DNA of 64,000 bases, taken from positions 19,591,241 through 19,655,240 of the forward strand of contig NC_092182.1 of NCBI RefSeq assembly GCF_043641665.1, read 5' to 3'. The position numbers and the translations under genes were made by a program. This document shows, in pieces, positions 23,727-37,569 of the stretch (positions within the stretch are counted from its first letter, which is position 1; each line of letters starts with the position of its first letter). The notes beneath the pieces were generated by a model. That model saw only the letters and a list, made by a program, of their open reading frames with translations, was not told the origin of the DNA and did not search any database. Source of the DNA: Enoplosus armatus. Taxonomy: Eukaryota; Chordata; Actinopteri; Centrarchiformes; Enoplosidae.

Positions 23727-25694
23727 CCTGCTCAGCATCTGCTACCAAAAATAATGCTTGTGTACATAGTCTGTTTGCTTTTCAGGGTTGGTTAACTCCA
23801 AAAGGGAGAAGAGAGGGCAAATAAAATAGGAGTGGCAAAGATGATGATGAAGTGTGAGGGCCTGAGCTCTGTGTTGTCCTCTAGAAAATGTGCTGCTAAT
23901 GAAATTGCAGTCTTAAATCAAATTTGCAGTGCATGGGTGATTGAATGTTGCTTTGAGAACCGTGCATGTCTTTATGTTGGGACAGAACAGGAAACATGGA
24001 TGGAGTCGCTCTGCAGAACGCTAGCTGTGTCCTCTGACTCGTGATGATTAAGACTGTGAAAAATTGATTTAATACAGTGTCTTGGTAGAGGACATCCTTG
24101 ACTGAACACAAGCAAAAAGAAACCGAAGATGTGGCTTAGGGACTGCTTTTATTAATTATAGCCCGAATAAATATGTGCTCAATTTTTTATTGTACAAATT
24201 CAAAATGTAGTTTAGTTTAGTAGAGACAAGAGGTAAAGAGCTTCACAAATGACAGTTTGCTTGCCCACTTATCACCACCAACAGACGCGTGTGTCAACAG
24301 TGTTTTTATCTGGTATTGCTGAGCAAATTAAAAAACAAAAACACATTGGTGTTTCAAAAAATTAGTTAACCAAGATTCTTTTTTTTTATTATTTAATTAA
24401 TTTGATATCACAACTGTTTTTTTGAGATTGGTGTGTAACTTTCATCGTTTTGAAAGCTACTTCAACAGTGCAAAGGCAGGACACCACGGCAAGAAGAGTT
24501 CAAATTTGAGCAAGGCCAACTGGGGTCTTTGGCAAATGTTTTCTGGAGTTTACATATTCTCCCAATAGCCACTCTGTGACAAACTGGCCACCTGTTTCCC
24601 TGCATCACTCCCAGTGACGCATGACCAGCGGGTTGAGAAAATGGAAGGATATGGCTCTTGTCTGGTCAAAGAAACACATTTATCCGTATGAGAAGATGCA
24701 TACATTTTGCTGATATAGTGGTGCATTGGAGCAAGGAGTCCTCCATCTGCCTTTTGTTTACCTTCCTGCCTTTGGTTGTGCTTTGCACTCATACTGCAGA
24801 ACAGTGAATTCACTGTTTCCTCATATTCTCTCCTGCATCTCTATGTGACAGATGCACAAGGATGAGTAGTCTTGAATCGTTAGCTTTTAAAACTCAAACA
24901 ATTAATTGCCCCCCACTGTTAGCCTGTGACTGGAGTGCACTTACACTTGCCCTTCTGAAAATATTGAACTCCATTCTGATGGCGTGCTGCATAGTGTCAC
25001 ATATTGAACGATTCTTAAGTTTTATAGTAATGCAGGACCATAATATCCCGCATTGTAAAAAAAAATGTAATTATGTTTTTCACCGCAACAGATTAGGGAT
25101 CTCAGATGGCTCGACTGGGTTGGACTAAATGTTTGACCTGTTTAAACTCAACAAGCTTTGGCAGCTGCACTGGAAAAGTTGTATGCATACGCACTCTATG
25201 TATGTGTGCGCACCTTGTATGTGGAAATAAAACACAAGAATAATGCAGTTTTAGTTGCCTTAGTATTTGTAGTTTTAATTTATTACACATTTAAGTTTGT
25301 TTTTCAGGCTCAAATGAAATATATTGTATTCTGAAATCAGAAACTGTGTATTAAAAGTCTATTTGATTAATAGATGCTCACTTACAATCCAACAGGTCAT
25401 CTTTCTCTTTATGGCTCATCATCCCCTGTATTTTATGAATAAAAAATGGACCCATCATTAATGTAAATTACTTGCGATGTTAAAAGCTAATGTTGCCTCA
25501 TTTGTGAGATAATGTTAGCGGTACAGGTCTGTCCATTTAATACACCCATCCTTCCATTATAAAACACCTCAAATTCATCTTTGGCAAAAAGCCTTGTGTC
25601 ATCCTAAAAGTACCAATTCACTGAGACCACTTAAACTTTCATTATGTGTTAACATGCAAAGAGGAAGATAACCTTAAATGCTTTTTTAAAAATG

Positions 25695-25842
25695 GAGCTA
25701 GATCAAAGCAGCCGGGTAGCTAAGCTTAGCACAAGACTGGGAACGGGGAAACAGCTGGCCTGGATCTGTACAAAGGTAAAAGAAATCTGCCAACCAGCAT
25801 CTCAAAGCTCACTAAATAACACATTATGTTTAGTTTGTTTAA
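25695..25842. repeat. inverted-repeat arm 1 of foldback element
   Basis: Pairs with 26051-26198 with scattered mismatches and small gaps. Confidence 0.7.
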
Positions 25843-26050
25843 GATGTGCAGAAACCACCATAGTAAAATGATGTGTTTTACATGGAGTTATAGGCTTGAA
25901 CCATTTCTTGGCCGGTGCAGTGACGTCTTGGCGTCTTCGCATCACTGTGCGGTTGCTAAGCAACCAGTGGAGATCCTGACCAATGAATAGTTCAGCACCT
26001 AACTTCCCGTAAAACCCCAACATAATTTTTACATTGCAGTTTTTATATGG

Positions 26051-26198
26051 ATTAAACAAATAAGATATAATGTCTTAATGCGTGAGCTTTAAAGGTGCTG
26101 GTAGATGCATTATTAACCTCTGGACAGAGCCAGTCTAGCTGTTTGCCCGGCTTCCAGTCTTTATGCTAAACTGAGCTAATTGCCTGTAGACTCTAGCT
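26051..26198. repeat. inverted-repeat arm 2 of foldback element
   Basis: Inverted partner of 25695-25842. Confidence 0.7.
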
Positions 26199-29100
26199 TT
26201 ATATTTAGTTAACAGATCATCTCCACTAATTCTCTCCAGGAAAGAAAATAAGTGTGTTAACTATTCCGTTTAGAACAGAGTCGAAGAATGGAGGGTATGA
26301 ATTTCATGAGATAAAAGAGGCTGTTGCTGACAGGAGAACTACAATATGTTTAGTTTTGTGTTGGGTTGCGTGCGAAGAAGTGTTACTATAGGTACTTGCA
26401 TCATTATGTGTAAGGGTATGAACAAGAAGGTGTATGCTATATTAGTCATTTAATGGCAGAGTAGGTATAGGTGGAGACTAGGTCATTGGATAGGTGAAGT
26501 GTGGCCTGATGCATGGTTTCTTGTAATGACAAGGAAGGGCAACGTTTCACCTGCATAAAGGCTGATTTTACGTTGAATGTTAGGTGGTGCAGACAACTTC
26601 TATGTCTGTTATTTCTGTCACTAAAAGGGAATGATAAATAGATGACAAGGCCAGTGCTTCAAGAGAAGCATGATTGTGGCTATATTTACGTTGTCAGGGA
26701 ATCTACGAGGAGTTCTGTTTTATTTAGAAAAAATAAAAAAGCAGAGATACAATAGTCAAGAGATGTTTGTAGAAGTCAGGGGGAAGCCATCAGGTCCTGG
26801 TTTTGTGATAGTAGGGAAATTATTGTGTGCTTGTGTTTTTTAGTCTAATTAAGTATTTTTAGTTAATTTTCCATGTGTTTTTCAGATTTGTTACAGTTTA
26901 AAAATTTCCAATCTGGGTCTATTAGGTCTGATAAGAATTAAAGTTTCTCATTTATAACATAATTTAGTTGAAGTTGGTTTGTTTCTTATTTCATTCTGTT
27001 TCATTACATCTACTGATGTTTATTTATTTAGTTTTATATTTAAAATCAATTTTCCCTTCCTTGTGTCTCTTTGTTTATCATGTATGGCATTATTTTTCCT
27101 CGTAGTACAGCTTTTACCAAAGTAATATTAGGCTTGAATTTTTGCTTGCAGCAAAGCTTTCAGATGCTCGAGAAGTGCTTGAGATTGAGATGTGAGATTT
27201 GTCTTTGAAATAGCGCTTTCAAGATTTCAAACCCACTCAACTAAAAGAATAATAAAATATTCGTATGTATATGTATGTATTATGAGTGTCTTGTTACCTT
27301 AGAGACAGATGAATAGGCATATTTTGTTAAGTGTGTATATTTATTTAAAATGGACATCCCTATTGAGACACTACGATAAATAAGTGTGACTGTAGAATTA
27401 AACGAAGATGAAAAATATTTATTTCCCTTTTTTTTTTGTCACCTCAGGCAGTGTTTGTCTCATAGCACTGTCAGATGTGATCATAACAGTCTGGGCTCTG
27501 AATTTACCTGTCTATATGAACAACAGCTTTTCCAATATGTTAATACCAGGTGGCTTGTTTGGCTAATGTTTATGTTTTGCAAAACCTCATCATTAATATT
27601 TGAATTGGATCCATCTCCTTTCCCTCTGGTTTTCCCCAGCTATAGTAAGTGTTTAAATATTTTTTTGTGGCTTTGAGCCAGACCTCAAAAGTTTTATAAA
27701 CCCAGAGGCTAGTGTAATGTCAAACTGGTACTGCCAGACAATACTACGTAGCCGTATAGGTCGGCAATTTCAACAGTTTGGATAGATTGAGCTTTTATAC
27801 CCAATATCTAGCACACATGCTGCAGAGACATCATTGGCAGTGACACAGTGGCACCCTAAGCTAATGCATATGCTCCACACGCCCAGCTAATATTGAAGTA
27901 ATAAAGACAGGCCTTTTCCAATTTGAAATCAGTATTACACCATGTTACAACATGCATACTAAGACATCTGTTTTTTCGGTCAGTGTGCAAGCTGACAGAC
28001 TAAGTAACACAGTGTGTTGGGTTTGAAACCATTTAGTCACTGAGGCAGACATCCTTTCCTACCACTCAAAGGTCGGGTGACAACGAGGGAGTCGGGTAGA
28101 AATGTGGCTGGGAGGGGCAGCTCTTGATGGTGGAATCACAACAGGGTGAAAAGTTTCCACGGAGCTAATCCTGTGATTGATGTGGTTCCATTAGAGAGGA
28201 CCCCGGGACGTCTGAGTGGCAGAGATGTGGCACGACACGACGTCTGTGCCGTAGCCTCTAACCTCAGGTAACGCTGACTGACAAGCCAGTGCACAGTGTC
28301 CAAAGAACAGGCAGGCAAATGGCAGTCTGATAACAGACATTAAGCTGACCACTATCCTCAGCTATTATCTGCTAATGACACAAGCTGATGTAGTGTAGAA
28401 TTGCCATCACAGTTCAAAGTAGCACGATAGCCTTGAACTGACATGTATCCTAATCTCTATCTCTATCTAAAATATAAAGCCAGGTTGGAAAAATTGACAA
28501 ACCGCAAAGGCCATTAAACAACAGAGATACATTTTAAGACAATGTCCTGCAGTCTTATTTACTAAACAAATGTCAGCATGTCTCAGGCTTTCTTGCATTT
28601 CTCCATACCTCAAGGCATGTTATCTCTGTAAATGCCACACGACACCTCCCCCCCCCGTGCATTTTTAAGGATAATGTTTTTGTTAAGCAGTGTGTCTTTG
28701 GACCAAATGTGTATTTTAATGGAAACTGTATTGATTTCAAGTATCAAGCATGCTTTGTTTGAAGATACCATGACTACAGCACAGTTCCTAACAAATGTGA
28801 AAATATAAAATATTTTTGTATATCTTGCAGTATCTGTTTGGGCATATTTGCTACTGCAAAAGACATCTAGTTGACAGGTACTTCACGAAATACCTGAAGT
28901 GAGGTATAGAGATTGACAAGACTGAAAGCCCAGAGAGCAGCATATGAGAAGCCTTGTGGAATGTACTTTTTAAGAGTCTCCGTGAAGGTCATTGCCCTAT
29001 CTATCACTGTGTACAAAAGCATAACACTGATGTTGACCGTTAGAAAATGCACAGCTTAACTGGCATTTCAAGGGTGTGACTAAGACATAGAATAGCACTA

Positions 29101-32100
29101 GGTAAAATAAAGCTGTAAAAGAAGGTTCTGTCAATAGTGGTTTAAAAATAAATGTTATCAATTCAATTGACCAATACTTTTCAGTCTTTTTTGTGACACG
29201 CAAAATTACTTTTCCCAGTATTGTTTTGACAAGTGTCCTGTACACACACAGGAAATAATAGCTTAAAACTGAGAACTAGGAGGCCTTTGTGTGAATGCAA
29301 CAAAATTAATGAACCATTTAGAGAGGGTGGCTTTTGTGGACAAGTCATTCAAAACAAGCAACACGTCTTATTTCCTTTGATTTTCTCTCCTGTTCTTTTG
29401 ACCTTTCTCTCTCTCTCTCTCCTTCACACTCTCTCTCTCTCTTTCTGGCTCTCTCTCTCTCAGCATGGTCAGTATTAGAGATATATTCTCCACTCCTTTT
29501 GTATGTAATGTGAGAACTCCACAAGGGGATTAAAGTAATAATCACCCTTCCTGTTGCTGTGGTCCAGAGAGGTTGCCCGGGAGGCTGCAAATTGCTGCAG
29601 TCACCATTAGGACAGCCGGGGCCTGTCATGCTAACAGAAGATGAGACATTTGGAGCAGCAGGATCACAGGAGAGAGCAATGCGACAAGGCAGGAGCAACT
29701 TACAATCAATATTCTCTGCCAACCACCTTTATGTATATGGCCAGTAACATCCGCCATTATGTGCTCAACCACGGTGCTTGACATAATTGATTTTGGCTGA
29801 TGTGTGTGTGGTCATGTGTATGAATCAGTGTGCACGTGGGGGAGGGGTATCAGAGAGAGGGAGAATGTGTGATTCAGTGTGTGAGGCATGGAAGATGTGT
29901 ATGACAACAGCAGCATAATAGATTCCCAATTGTGAAATTGATTAAGGCCCTCACTTTTCCATTATTGAGAAGCATGGACATGGCATGGTCTTTAGTTTCT
30001 TGTACATCATACACTGTGGAGGGAATACACTGTGTCTAAAACAATGGTGCTGAAGCCTGGCCTGCAGATACAGGGGGCTATTCAAATCTATAAATGCGGT
30101 ATGATATACGTGAAGGATTTTTTTAGTATAGAAAAGTTTCTGCACCTTAATGTTTACTCTTCTACATCGAGAGTTGATAACTTTTTGTCATTTTTTGTCT
30201 TAAAAATGATGAGGGGTTGAGATTTAAAGTTGACAGGCCACATACTGGCCCACAATGTTGTCTACAGAACAAATAATGATCCGATCTATTAAAAGACCCA
30301 AGTTCAAAGGCTAACAAAGATTCGATTTACAATCTCTGTCAGGAGGGATGAAAAATATTCCTAAATCCTTGTAGAGATCTCGAAGAGGATCAATGTAAGC
30401 AGGCCATTGGCTTTTATGACATGGCAGATTTTTCTCCCCCTTTATACTTCATTCTCTCTCACCCTCCTTTCTCTCGCTCACTCTCTCCCCTCCTCTCTCC
30501 TGGGGCATTTATGTGGATGAGAGAGGAATGAATCACAGTAGAAGTAGTGAAGAAATAACTTTTCATGTGAAAACACCTCAGCTTTTATGGCTTTACTAAA
30601 TGATCCATAATGCGGGCGGGGAGCACTCAGTCCTGCAGATTAAGGCGGGTCGGAGCGGGAAAGAGGCTCAGTGCTGCAGCCGTTAGACCCCTCCACTGAA
30701 GCTCGCACCAGTACGGCACCAGCTGAGATAGGCACAAATCTCTTTTACGAGGCTGCCTCTTAAATAGCTGTCAGTCTAGTGTCTCACACGTGGCGCGCTC
30801 CTCCAGCTCCCCTCGCAGTAATTGAACCATCTCTCCCAGAGTGCTGAAATGGTGTGGGAAGCCATTCCAACAGTCTGTGTTGATACCATTAAACCAAGCT
30901 CATGCATAAATCTGACTATATAGCCATCGTGACCCACCTTCCACCGATCCTCCACGCCCCAAAAATAACCCTATTCCTTACTCCATTTCACCGCAGGGTT
31001 AGTTTTCATCTGAATATTATTTACATTCTCCTTCAAAGGATATTGTACACTGCTTAAGTATCATCTGCAACACAGACTGTATTATTATATTATTATTTTG
31101 GAATGACTGTTCTTGACTTCCTTCATGTTCATCCCGCTGTGACAATGTTACAACATTGTCTGAAGTGTCATGTGTTCCAGTAAGAAACAGACTAATAAAT
31201 AGAAAGGAATGACTTCTAAGCTACAATAATTATTGTAACTGGAGGTTATTTGCTTTACTAAATTAAATTCCTTAGCTTAATCTCACGTACCTGGTGGGAT
31301 TTTTTGTGCTTTAAAGAGGAGTTATCATATTGTAACAATAGAATTATAGAAATATTAACTATAGTGGTAAATAATGTTAAATAAACGGCTTCCATTCAAC
31401 GGCAATTATGTCCGAGGCATTTTGCTCTGCTATAGGATTAAGTGAATTACAAATCCATATACTCATTATAGTTGCACAGCCATGAGATTGTTGTAACCCT
31501 GTCTAGTCGTCCATGCTGAGGCAAGTCACTAGGAGAAACAATTCTAAACAGTGTTGCTCTCATAAAAGCAAAATTATAATTTGCTATCACATCATCTCAT
31601 TATTATACTGAAAATCAGTTGTGTTACATTTGAAAATTAGCATATGAAAATAAGCACAATGTTGACTTTCTCTTTTGGTATTGTTTTGATGGTGAGAACA
31701 ACAATGTAAATATCTGCAGGCTACGTAAATTAGCTCCATCCTATGTAGAGGCACTGAAGGCATGAGAAAGTGAGGTGACTAACTATTTGTTTGTTCAGCA
31801 AGTGTCACAAGTTGGCTCAGACGTCTGACAAAATTATGGAGATTGCATATGTTTAAAGATTTACTCAAAAAAAGCTGAAACATATTGTTTCACTGACCTC
31901 TTCTTGTTGACAGTTGCACTTTTGACCTCGCCTGATCAGAAATGTTTCAGCTCTATTACACCTAGAAGAACAGCCAACAGTGATGTCAGCGTGTGCTATA
32001 GTAAATACACACCCTTCTACACTAAGGCAGCAAGGTGAGAACATAAACCACTGGGTGCAAAATAATGGAGTGTTAAGCTGCTGTTTAAGTTAAAAAACTG

Positions 32101-34155
32101 AAGCAATAACACAAGGTATAATTGGCTGTGTCATTCAGTTTCATAAGTGGTGTTATTGCAATAGATAATGTAGAAAGTTTTGTTGTATAGCCAAACCAAA
32201 CAAATGTGCCCATGAGGGGGAATAAACAGAGACAAACCTGTACATTTTGGTAATTAAAATTATTATTGCTACAGTGCATGCTGTCTCATCTGAGAGCAAT
32301 TTGTGATTGAAGTTTTAGCTGGTGTGAGAAAAACAACTCTTTAGCTAATGAATATCTGGAGCGTCTCTCCATTAGACATACTTTTGCTATTACTGCAATA
32401 TGTATTACATTTGAATCTGAGAAAGTCAATAATTTTTATTGAATTCCCACAAGTCCATCAACAGTAGAATCTTCTTAAGTGAGATGCCAACCACGCCAAC
32501 AGATACTGTAAGTAATGACTTCTACTGAAAACACTGATGCAAGCTAGAGCTTTAATAAGAACCCAAAGTGCCAAACTCACTGCTTCACTTCTCTTTTTAA
32601 TATAAACACAATAAAGAAGCATTTGCATTTATATAGTTCTTCCAACCAATCTGACGTTGCTGCCAGCCAGTACCCAGAAACAGCTGAGCATCAAACTGCT
32701 TGTTACCTGGGGAAAATTAAGATAAGGGAGTAATCCCATGGACGAAAATGGTTTTGTTGGACCCACAGCAGTAGGGCCAACCAGGTAGGCAGAATTAACG
32801 GACCCCTGCCTGTTGTCAGTAATAAAATTGCCTAGCCTCTACATAGCCTTATGTTTTCTATATGATAAGGATGATATCTCACTTATCCCCCAACTGGGAT
32901 GCCGCATATCTTGATCTCTTAAGGATCAGGCTGGTGTGTACTGTTGCATATTTGGATGAAGTAATGACTGTATGATACGAATACGAATTAAAAGCTCACT
33001 CCATCCTAGTTAATATGCGCTTTGAATCCACTGGGAGCTGCAATATATCCGGATTTAACCGAGAACCACGCAAGGTTGTTGACAGAACCTGAATTCATGA
33101 TTCTTTGGTGTTGCAGATACTGGAGGGACACTGGTCCATTCATCCGTCCATCTATTTTTGTGTGTTCTCACTCCTGTTTTTCACACCAATTGTTTCTGAG
33201 GATATTTTACCTTTGAGCTAATTTGTCACAAAGTTCAGAATAGCTGCGAAACAGCACACCCTCATTTGTTTCACTGGTATCATAGACCAGTATTATAGAG
33301 TTCTGCATCATATGCTAGCTACATGTTAGCATGCAAACCAGCCAGCTCCTGCCTACACACAGGGAGAACAAAAGAGTGCTATAGGTGACAGCAACAGGAT
33401 AGTGATCTGAGCTGTCTGATTTAATGGCCGGGTGACTTTAATGATAATCCACTGGCCTCTCCCTCCCTCTTTCCCCCTTAGGAGCTCCGTTGGATGACAG
33501 GAAACAAACAGTGCTCTGACACTTCCCGCTAATTAGCATCATTAGCATACAGCCATTATGTGGCTGGACAGTAGCATGACAGGGCTCTGAGAAAGGCTAC
33601 AGCAATGACCTTTGGTGGACAACACCAGCTGTCAGTAATTACCCATAGCATTGGCCAGAGGGATGGAGACAAAGACTCCTTGTCCTTGAGGACCTATGGC
33701 GCCCAGGAACGTCTCCCTTTTTATTTTAGTCTTCCTGTAAGTGAAATTATTTATAGAAAGAAAGAAAAAGTGCTCATATGCTGAAAGGCAAGTATACGGT
33801 TGTTTCTTAACCTACAAATGAAGAACCTTAAAGTTTTATAGGCTTAAGGCAGAGCTTTGACTAAATGGTGTGACTAAATAGAGAGATGCACCAGCGTATT
33901 TGCTGCCACAGGCTTGTGTATGCACACTGTTGACAAATATACTACACTGAGTGGGAAATAATGACTTAAACACTGTTACTCCACAAATCCAGATTTTAAG
34001 GCTTCATGTAGAAATGACTATTATCTGCCGAAGTGTCGGTAATCACGAGTAATTGTTTGTTTTAGATTTCTTGAGCTTTCTAACAGCCTTTGAAGATATA
34101 ATGCTTTATGACTTCATGTTTCCTTTCATGTCTGAGCACAACTTCTGTGCCGATG

Positions 34156-34184
34156 ACACACACACACATACACACACACACACA
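34156..34184. repeat. (AC)n microsatellite with one interruption
   Basis: CA units interrupted by a single TA, about 230 bp before coding exon 3. Confidence 0.9.
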
Positions 34185-34410
34185 AAGGTGTGTGCACAAA
34201 CGTGCAAATATTCTACTTTTGTAACAAATGTCATCTCTCTCAAGGTCTGAAACACACAAGCAAAGAAAACACCCACATCCCCACATCTGCCATTCCATCT
34301 ACATTACTAATTTAACTTGATTCCAGCACTTGTCTAAGGTTTCCCCGGTGGCCTTCAGGCTCAGAAGTTTTTATTCTCCTTTTTGACATCATGTTGTCTC
34401 TTTTCAACAG

Positions 34411-34530
34411 GAACGTCCGTTATGAAGGTTACTGCATCCGATGCTGACGACCCTACATACGGCAGCAGCGCCAAAGTGGTGTACAGCGTACTGGATGGAG
34501 AAAGGTTTTTCACTGTTCACAAAGACACAG
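34411..34530 (+). CDS. cdh22: cadherin-22 coding exon 3: EC2 first half
   Basis: Acceptor TTTTCAACAG ends at 34410 and donor GTAAGA starts at 34531. The exon is 120 nt, the canonical size, phase 1 at both ends. It encodes residues 176-215 and the first base of Gly216, including [19 protein letters not shown]. The DADDPTYG loop supplies the EC2 calcium-binding DXD motif. The end reads FFTVHKDTG where paralogues usually have FSVDPKTG or similar, so His replaces an acidic or small residue at this strand turn. The reading frame is clean and joins both neighbours. Confidence 0.92.
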
Positions 34531-37401
34531 GTAAGAATGAAAAAGACCACCCATTCAGCTCTCCCTACAACTCCTGGTTTTTTTTTCTCATAAGAACTTC
34601 TTGTGCTCCTTCTTTCTTCTGCACTACCATAAGCAATTGAAAGCCCAGAGACCACAATTCCCAGATCAATCAAACTTTGTGGCCAAAAACATAAAATCAA
34701 TTGGCCAAAAACAAGCAACTTTATAAAGCTTTAGCCAATAACTATTGGCTCCTTTTAGCAAACACTCAAAATACCATGAGGCATAAATTGCTTGGCTTGG
34801 TTTAGTGTCACCTTCAAGATTAGTTTTGAAGAACTTATTTTGCATAATAATACATAATCATAGCACATATAACCTGGACATTCAATGCAAAAAAAAAAAA
34901 AATACTAGTATTGATCAGAATCCTGGGTGAAAAATGCACCAGATCCAGATTTACCCTATCAAGAATCTCCCCCACATATAAAATGGAATATTCCCTATTC
35001 CCCAACTAGTCTGGGACTTATAGGAGTGATATGGCCTGACCCACAGTCTTTCACGAGTAGCTCAGCATCGGTGTTGCCTTCGAATGACCCTCCAGGGAAA
35101 AGCACTAAAGTTTTAATGATTCCTTTTTTGGTATCCACCACTTTGATTTGGTCAGCCCGGGAGCGCGGATGATAAATGGCTCTACCTTGGTGGGACTAGC
35201 CAGGAGACTGGATGGTTCATTCCAGCTTCTGTCTCACGACCCCCATTCCACCCACCCCCTCTCACCATTTTGTAGGCAGACAGGCCAGCCTAATAGGTGC
35301 AAGTCAAGAAGGTCAGCAGAGGAAGGAGGCAGAACAGCTGTGAAATCCGCCTCATTAATATCACTCTCACTCACCCTAACAACAAACTGAACAGCAAGGC
35401 ACTTTGCTTTTTCTGTCGCTTTGGCCACGCTGGAATTGTCTGTAGGTGTTTTTGAGTATGTGAGCCAAAGGAGTGATTTTTTTTTTTTGAAGGACTGAAC
35501 CCTACACTGTATATGAGGACATATCCTTTTTTTGATTTGAAAGTAGAGCATGCTATCATTGTTCCATAGAAACCCCCCATCAAAAAATAATCATTTTAAA
35601 AAGCAGTACCTGCTAAAAGACATTTACATATAATGAATCCTACTTTGCTATTATGAAATATTCTATTATCATATTACTGTTATAATTTAACAACGGCACC
35701 TTCAGTGAAAACGTGAGTGCAGCAATATGTACTGGTTGCTGACACACGGCCGTAGAGGAAATGGAGCTCTGACAAGGCAAGCTGACACCTTAGTCTGGCA
35801 AAACTACTTCTTTTCAGTTCCTAAAGAAGCCATGAAGACCCAAGTGACAGAACAGCTCGTTTCATAGTGACACAGTAGAAATAGATCCCCATTGCCTAGC
35901 AAGATGAAAACAGAAATGCAACTGATGTGAGCAAAAAATGATGGAATGATTGGAACATCATCATTTATTCTATATTAATGTAATGCATTACCATGCTGAG
36001 GCACCATTTCACAGTTCGTGTGCATGGCCCTATTACTCGGTTAAATTGGTTAATGTTAAGGCTACGTGATATGCATTGGAATATGGACCACATAGACTTA
36101 ACTGACTGCGTTCATGAATACAGACCATGTAGACTCATCTACATATAGTCTCTACTGTGATGTTGGAGCCATGGTGCTGTACACTAGTTGCGTATTGGGG
36201 CTTTACTTTTGACAGCCCTAATTTAGATACATCCCCTCTGGCCTTTGGTGGATGAAAGAGGAGCATGTCATCTGCCTCCCTTCTTAACTCCAGTGCTGCA
36301 TGTACTGTATTTTGGCTACTCACAGAACATGGCCCAGGGCTAAATGTGACTGGAATCAGTGAGTTGTGTACCCAACACAATGCAAACCTTTGGGAGTGAG
36401 ACAGCACACCAAGCACAGGAAATGCATCAAGAGATTCTGATGTGGAAAATCCCAAGGGATAAAGTGGAATTATATTACTACCGCACAGTAAACCAGCCAG
36501 CCACTGATGTTGCTGCCGCTGGGCCAATAAGGAGGAAATGTGCCAACCACGAAGGACCATGTGCTAGTTTGTGAGAGCGTAAGGGAGACAGATATAGAAT
36601 AAAAAGAGAGACCACATGCTCTTGGATCATCCAAATATAGTTTAATGTAAACTTCACGAAGAAAATGTCTTATATACAGTATATATATACTCTTACATAT
36701 AATATACTCTCACCCCAACAACAACAAGACATTATAATGTTTGTCATGGTTACAGCAATGGTCTGTCAGTTCTCTTGATCTTCAGTTGAAATTAGGGAGT
36801 TGCACTTTTACATTTTATGATAGTTCTTTAAATTGGAAGACTAGCATGGCTTAACTCAGTCAGCAGCCTGTTTTTAACTGACCACCGACTCTGCTAAAAT
36901 ACAACAGAATGTGCACTCCGAGGTACATGAAGCCATTGAAGCTCTCTGTGTGCCTTCTAACATCACTCTCTACGTTATATCACTTTCTCTATGTCCCTCG
37001 CTTGCTCTTTTGAAATCCACTTCTCAGGTTTGATTGCAGCCTTACCCATCATGGAAGAGTTGTAATGCTGTTCAGGGTGGCTGAGGCATGCCTTCATTCT
37101 GCTCCCATATATTATTCATTTTAATACAGCTGAGCCATAAAATGGTATATGTGCAGAGGAGCAAATATGACACAATCTCTTCCATCCAGCCAGTCTTACG
37201 AGGTGAAATGGAATGTGCTGCACAGTGCTTAGCAGAAGTTGATATTCAAACTGAGAAGGGAAATAGAGTTGGTTATTGCACAAGTGCTAACCAGTAATGT
37301 AACCTTTCCAATGGCCTCACTTACTACTGTTACTCTTCTCCTCTCTGACTCCATCCCTCTGTCTCTCTCCTCCAATCTCACCTCCATCCCTCAATCATTA
37401 G
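34531..37401 (+). other. cdh22: cdh22 intron after coding exon 3 (2.87 kb)
   Basis: Bounded by GTAAGA and an AG after a long C/T-rich stretch (37330-37400). The short ORFs inside have no family resemblance. Nothing else could be assigned. Confidence 0.85.
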
Positions 37402-37569
37402 GGATCATCATGACAGCAGTGGCAGATTTGGACCGTGAGACGCAAGATCGTTACGAGTTGGTCGTCAAGGCAACAGACATGGCAGGACAATTGGGCGGTC
37501 TCTCCGGCTCCACCACGGTGACCATAGTGATCACAGACGTTAATGACAACCCACCGCGCTTCCCACAGA
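37402..37569 (+). CDS. cdh22: cadherin-22 coding exon 4: EC2 second half, linker to EC3
   Basis: The acceptor AG is at 37400-37401 and the donor GTGAGT starts at 37570. The length is 168 nt, the canonical size, phase 1 to 1. It encodes residues 217-271 plus part of codons 216 and 272. Visible elements are ADLDRE (calcium-binding LDRE), KATDMAGQLGGLSGSTTV, and the linker TDVNDNPPRFPQ that closes EC2 and binds calcium between EC2 and EC3. The DMAGQLGGLSGSTTV string is a strong cadherin-22 signature. Just downstream the intron is purine-rich and holds a 24-bp tandem duplication. Confidence 0.93.

Larger units (their letters stand above)
25695..26198. mobile_element. foldback / MITE-like element with arms of about 148 bp
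   Basis: Arm 1 (about 25695-25842) and arm 2 (about 26051-26198) are diverged inverted copies. Arm 1 reads AGCTAGATC, AAGACTGGGAACGGGG, CTCAAAGCTCAC, TTTGTTTAA in order. The reverse complement of arm 2 reads AGCTAGAGTC, AAGACTGGAAGCCGGG, TTTAAAGCTCAC, TTTGTTTAA in the same order. The core of about 200 bp contains GGTTGCTAAGCAACC. I recognise this as a common teleost interspersed repeat, present in many fish introns; no coding capacity. I could not define a clean target duplication. Confidence 0.75.
21065..34410 (+). other. cdh22: cdh22 intron after coding exon 2 (13.3 kb)
   Basis: The largest complete intron. It holds GA (22116-22139), TCTG (23695-23726) and CA (34156-34184) microsatellites, the foldback element 25695-26198, pyrimidine-rich tracts near 29400-29462 and 30425-30500, and less AT-rich, non-repetitive stretches near 30600-30960 and 33410-33720 that could be conserved regulatory sequence. 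No gene was recognised. Confidence 0.85.

Noticed and set aside
31141..31160. 8-bp inverted repeat GACAATGT...ACATTGTC
   Set aside because: Short palindromes of this size are expected by chance in 64 kb; no context.
36135..36560. 141-codon minus-strand ORF
   Set aside because: Lies in a cdh22 intron, no recognisable domain, no conserved splice context; treated as chance.
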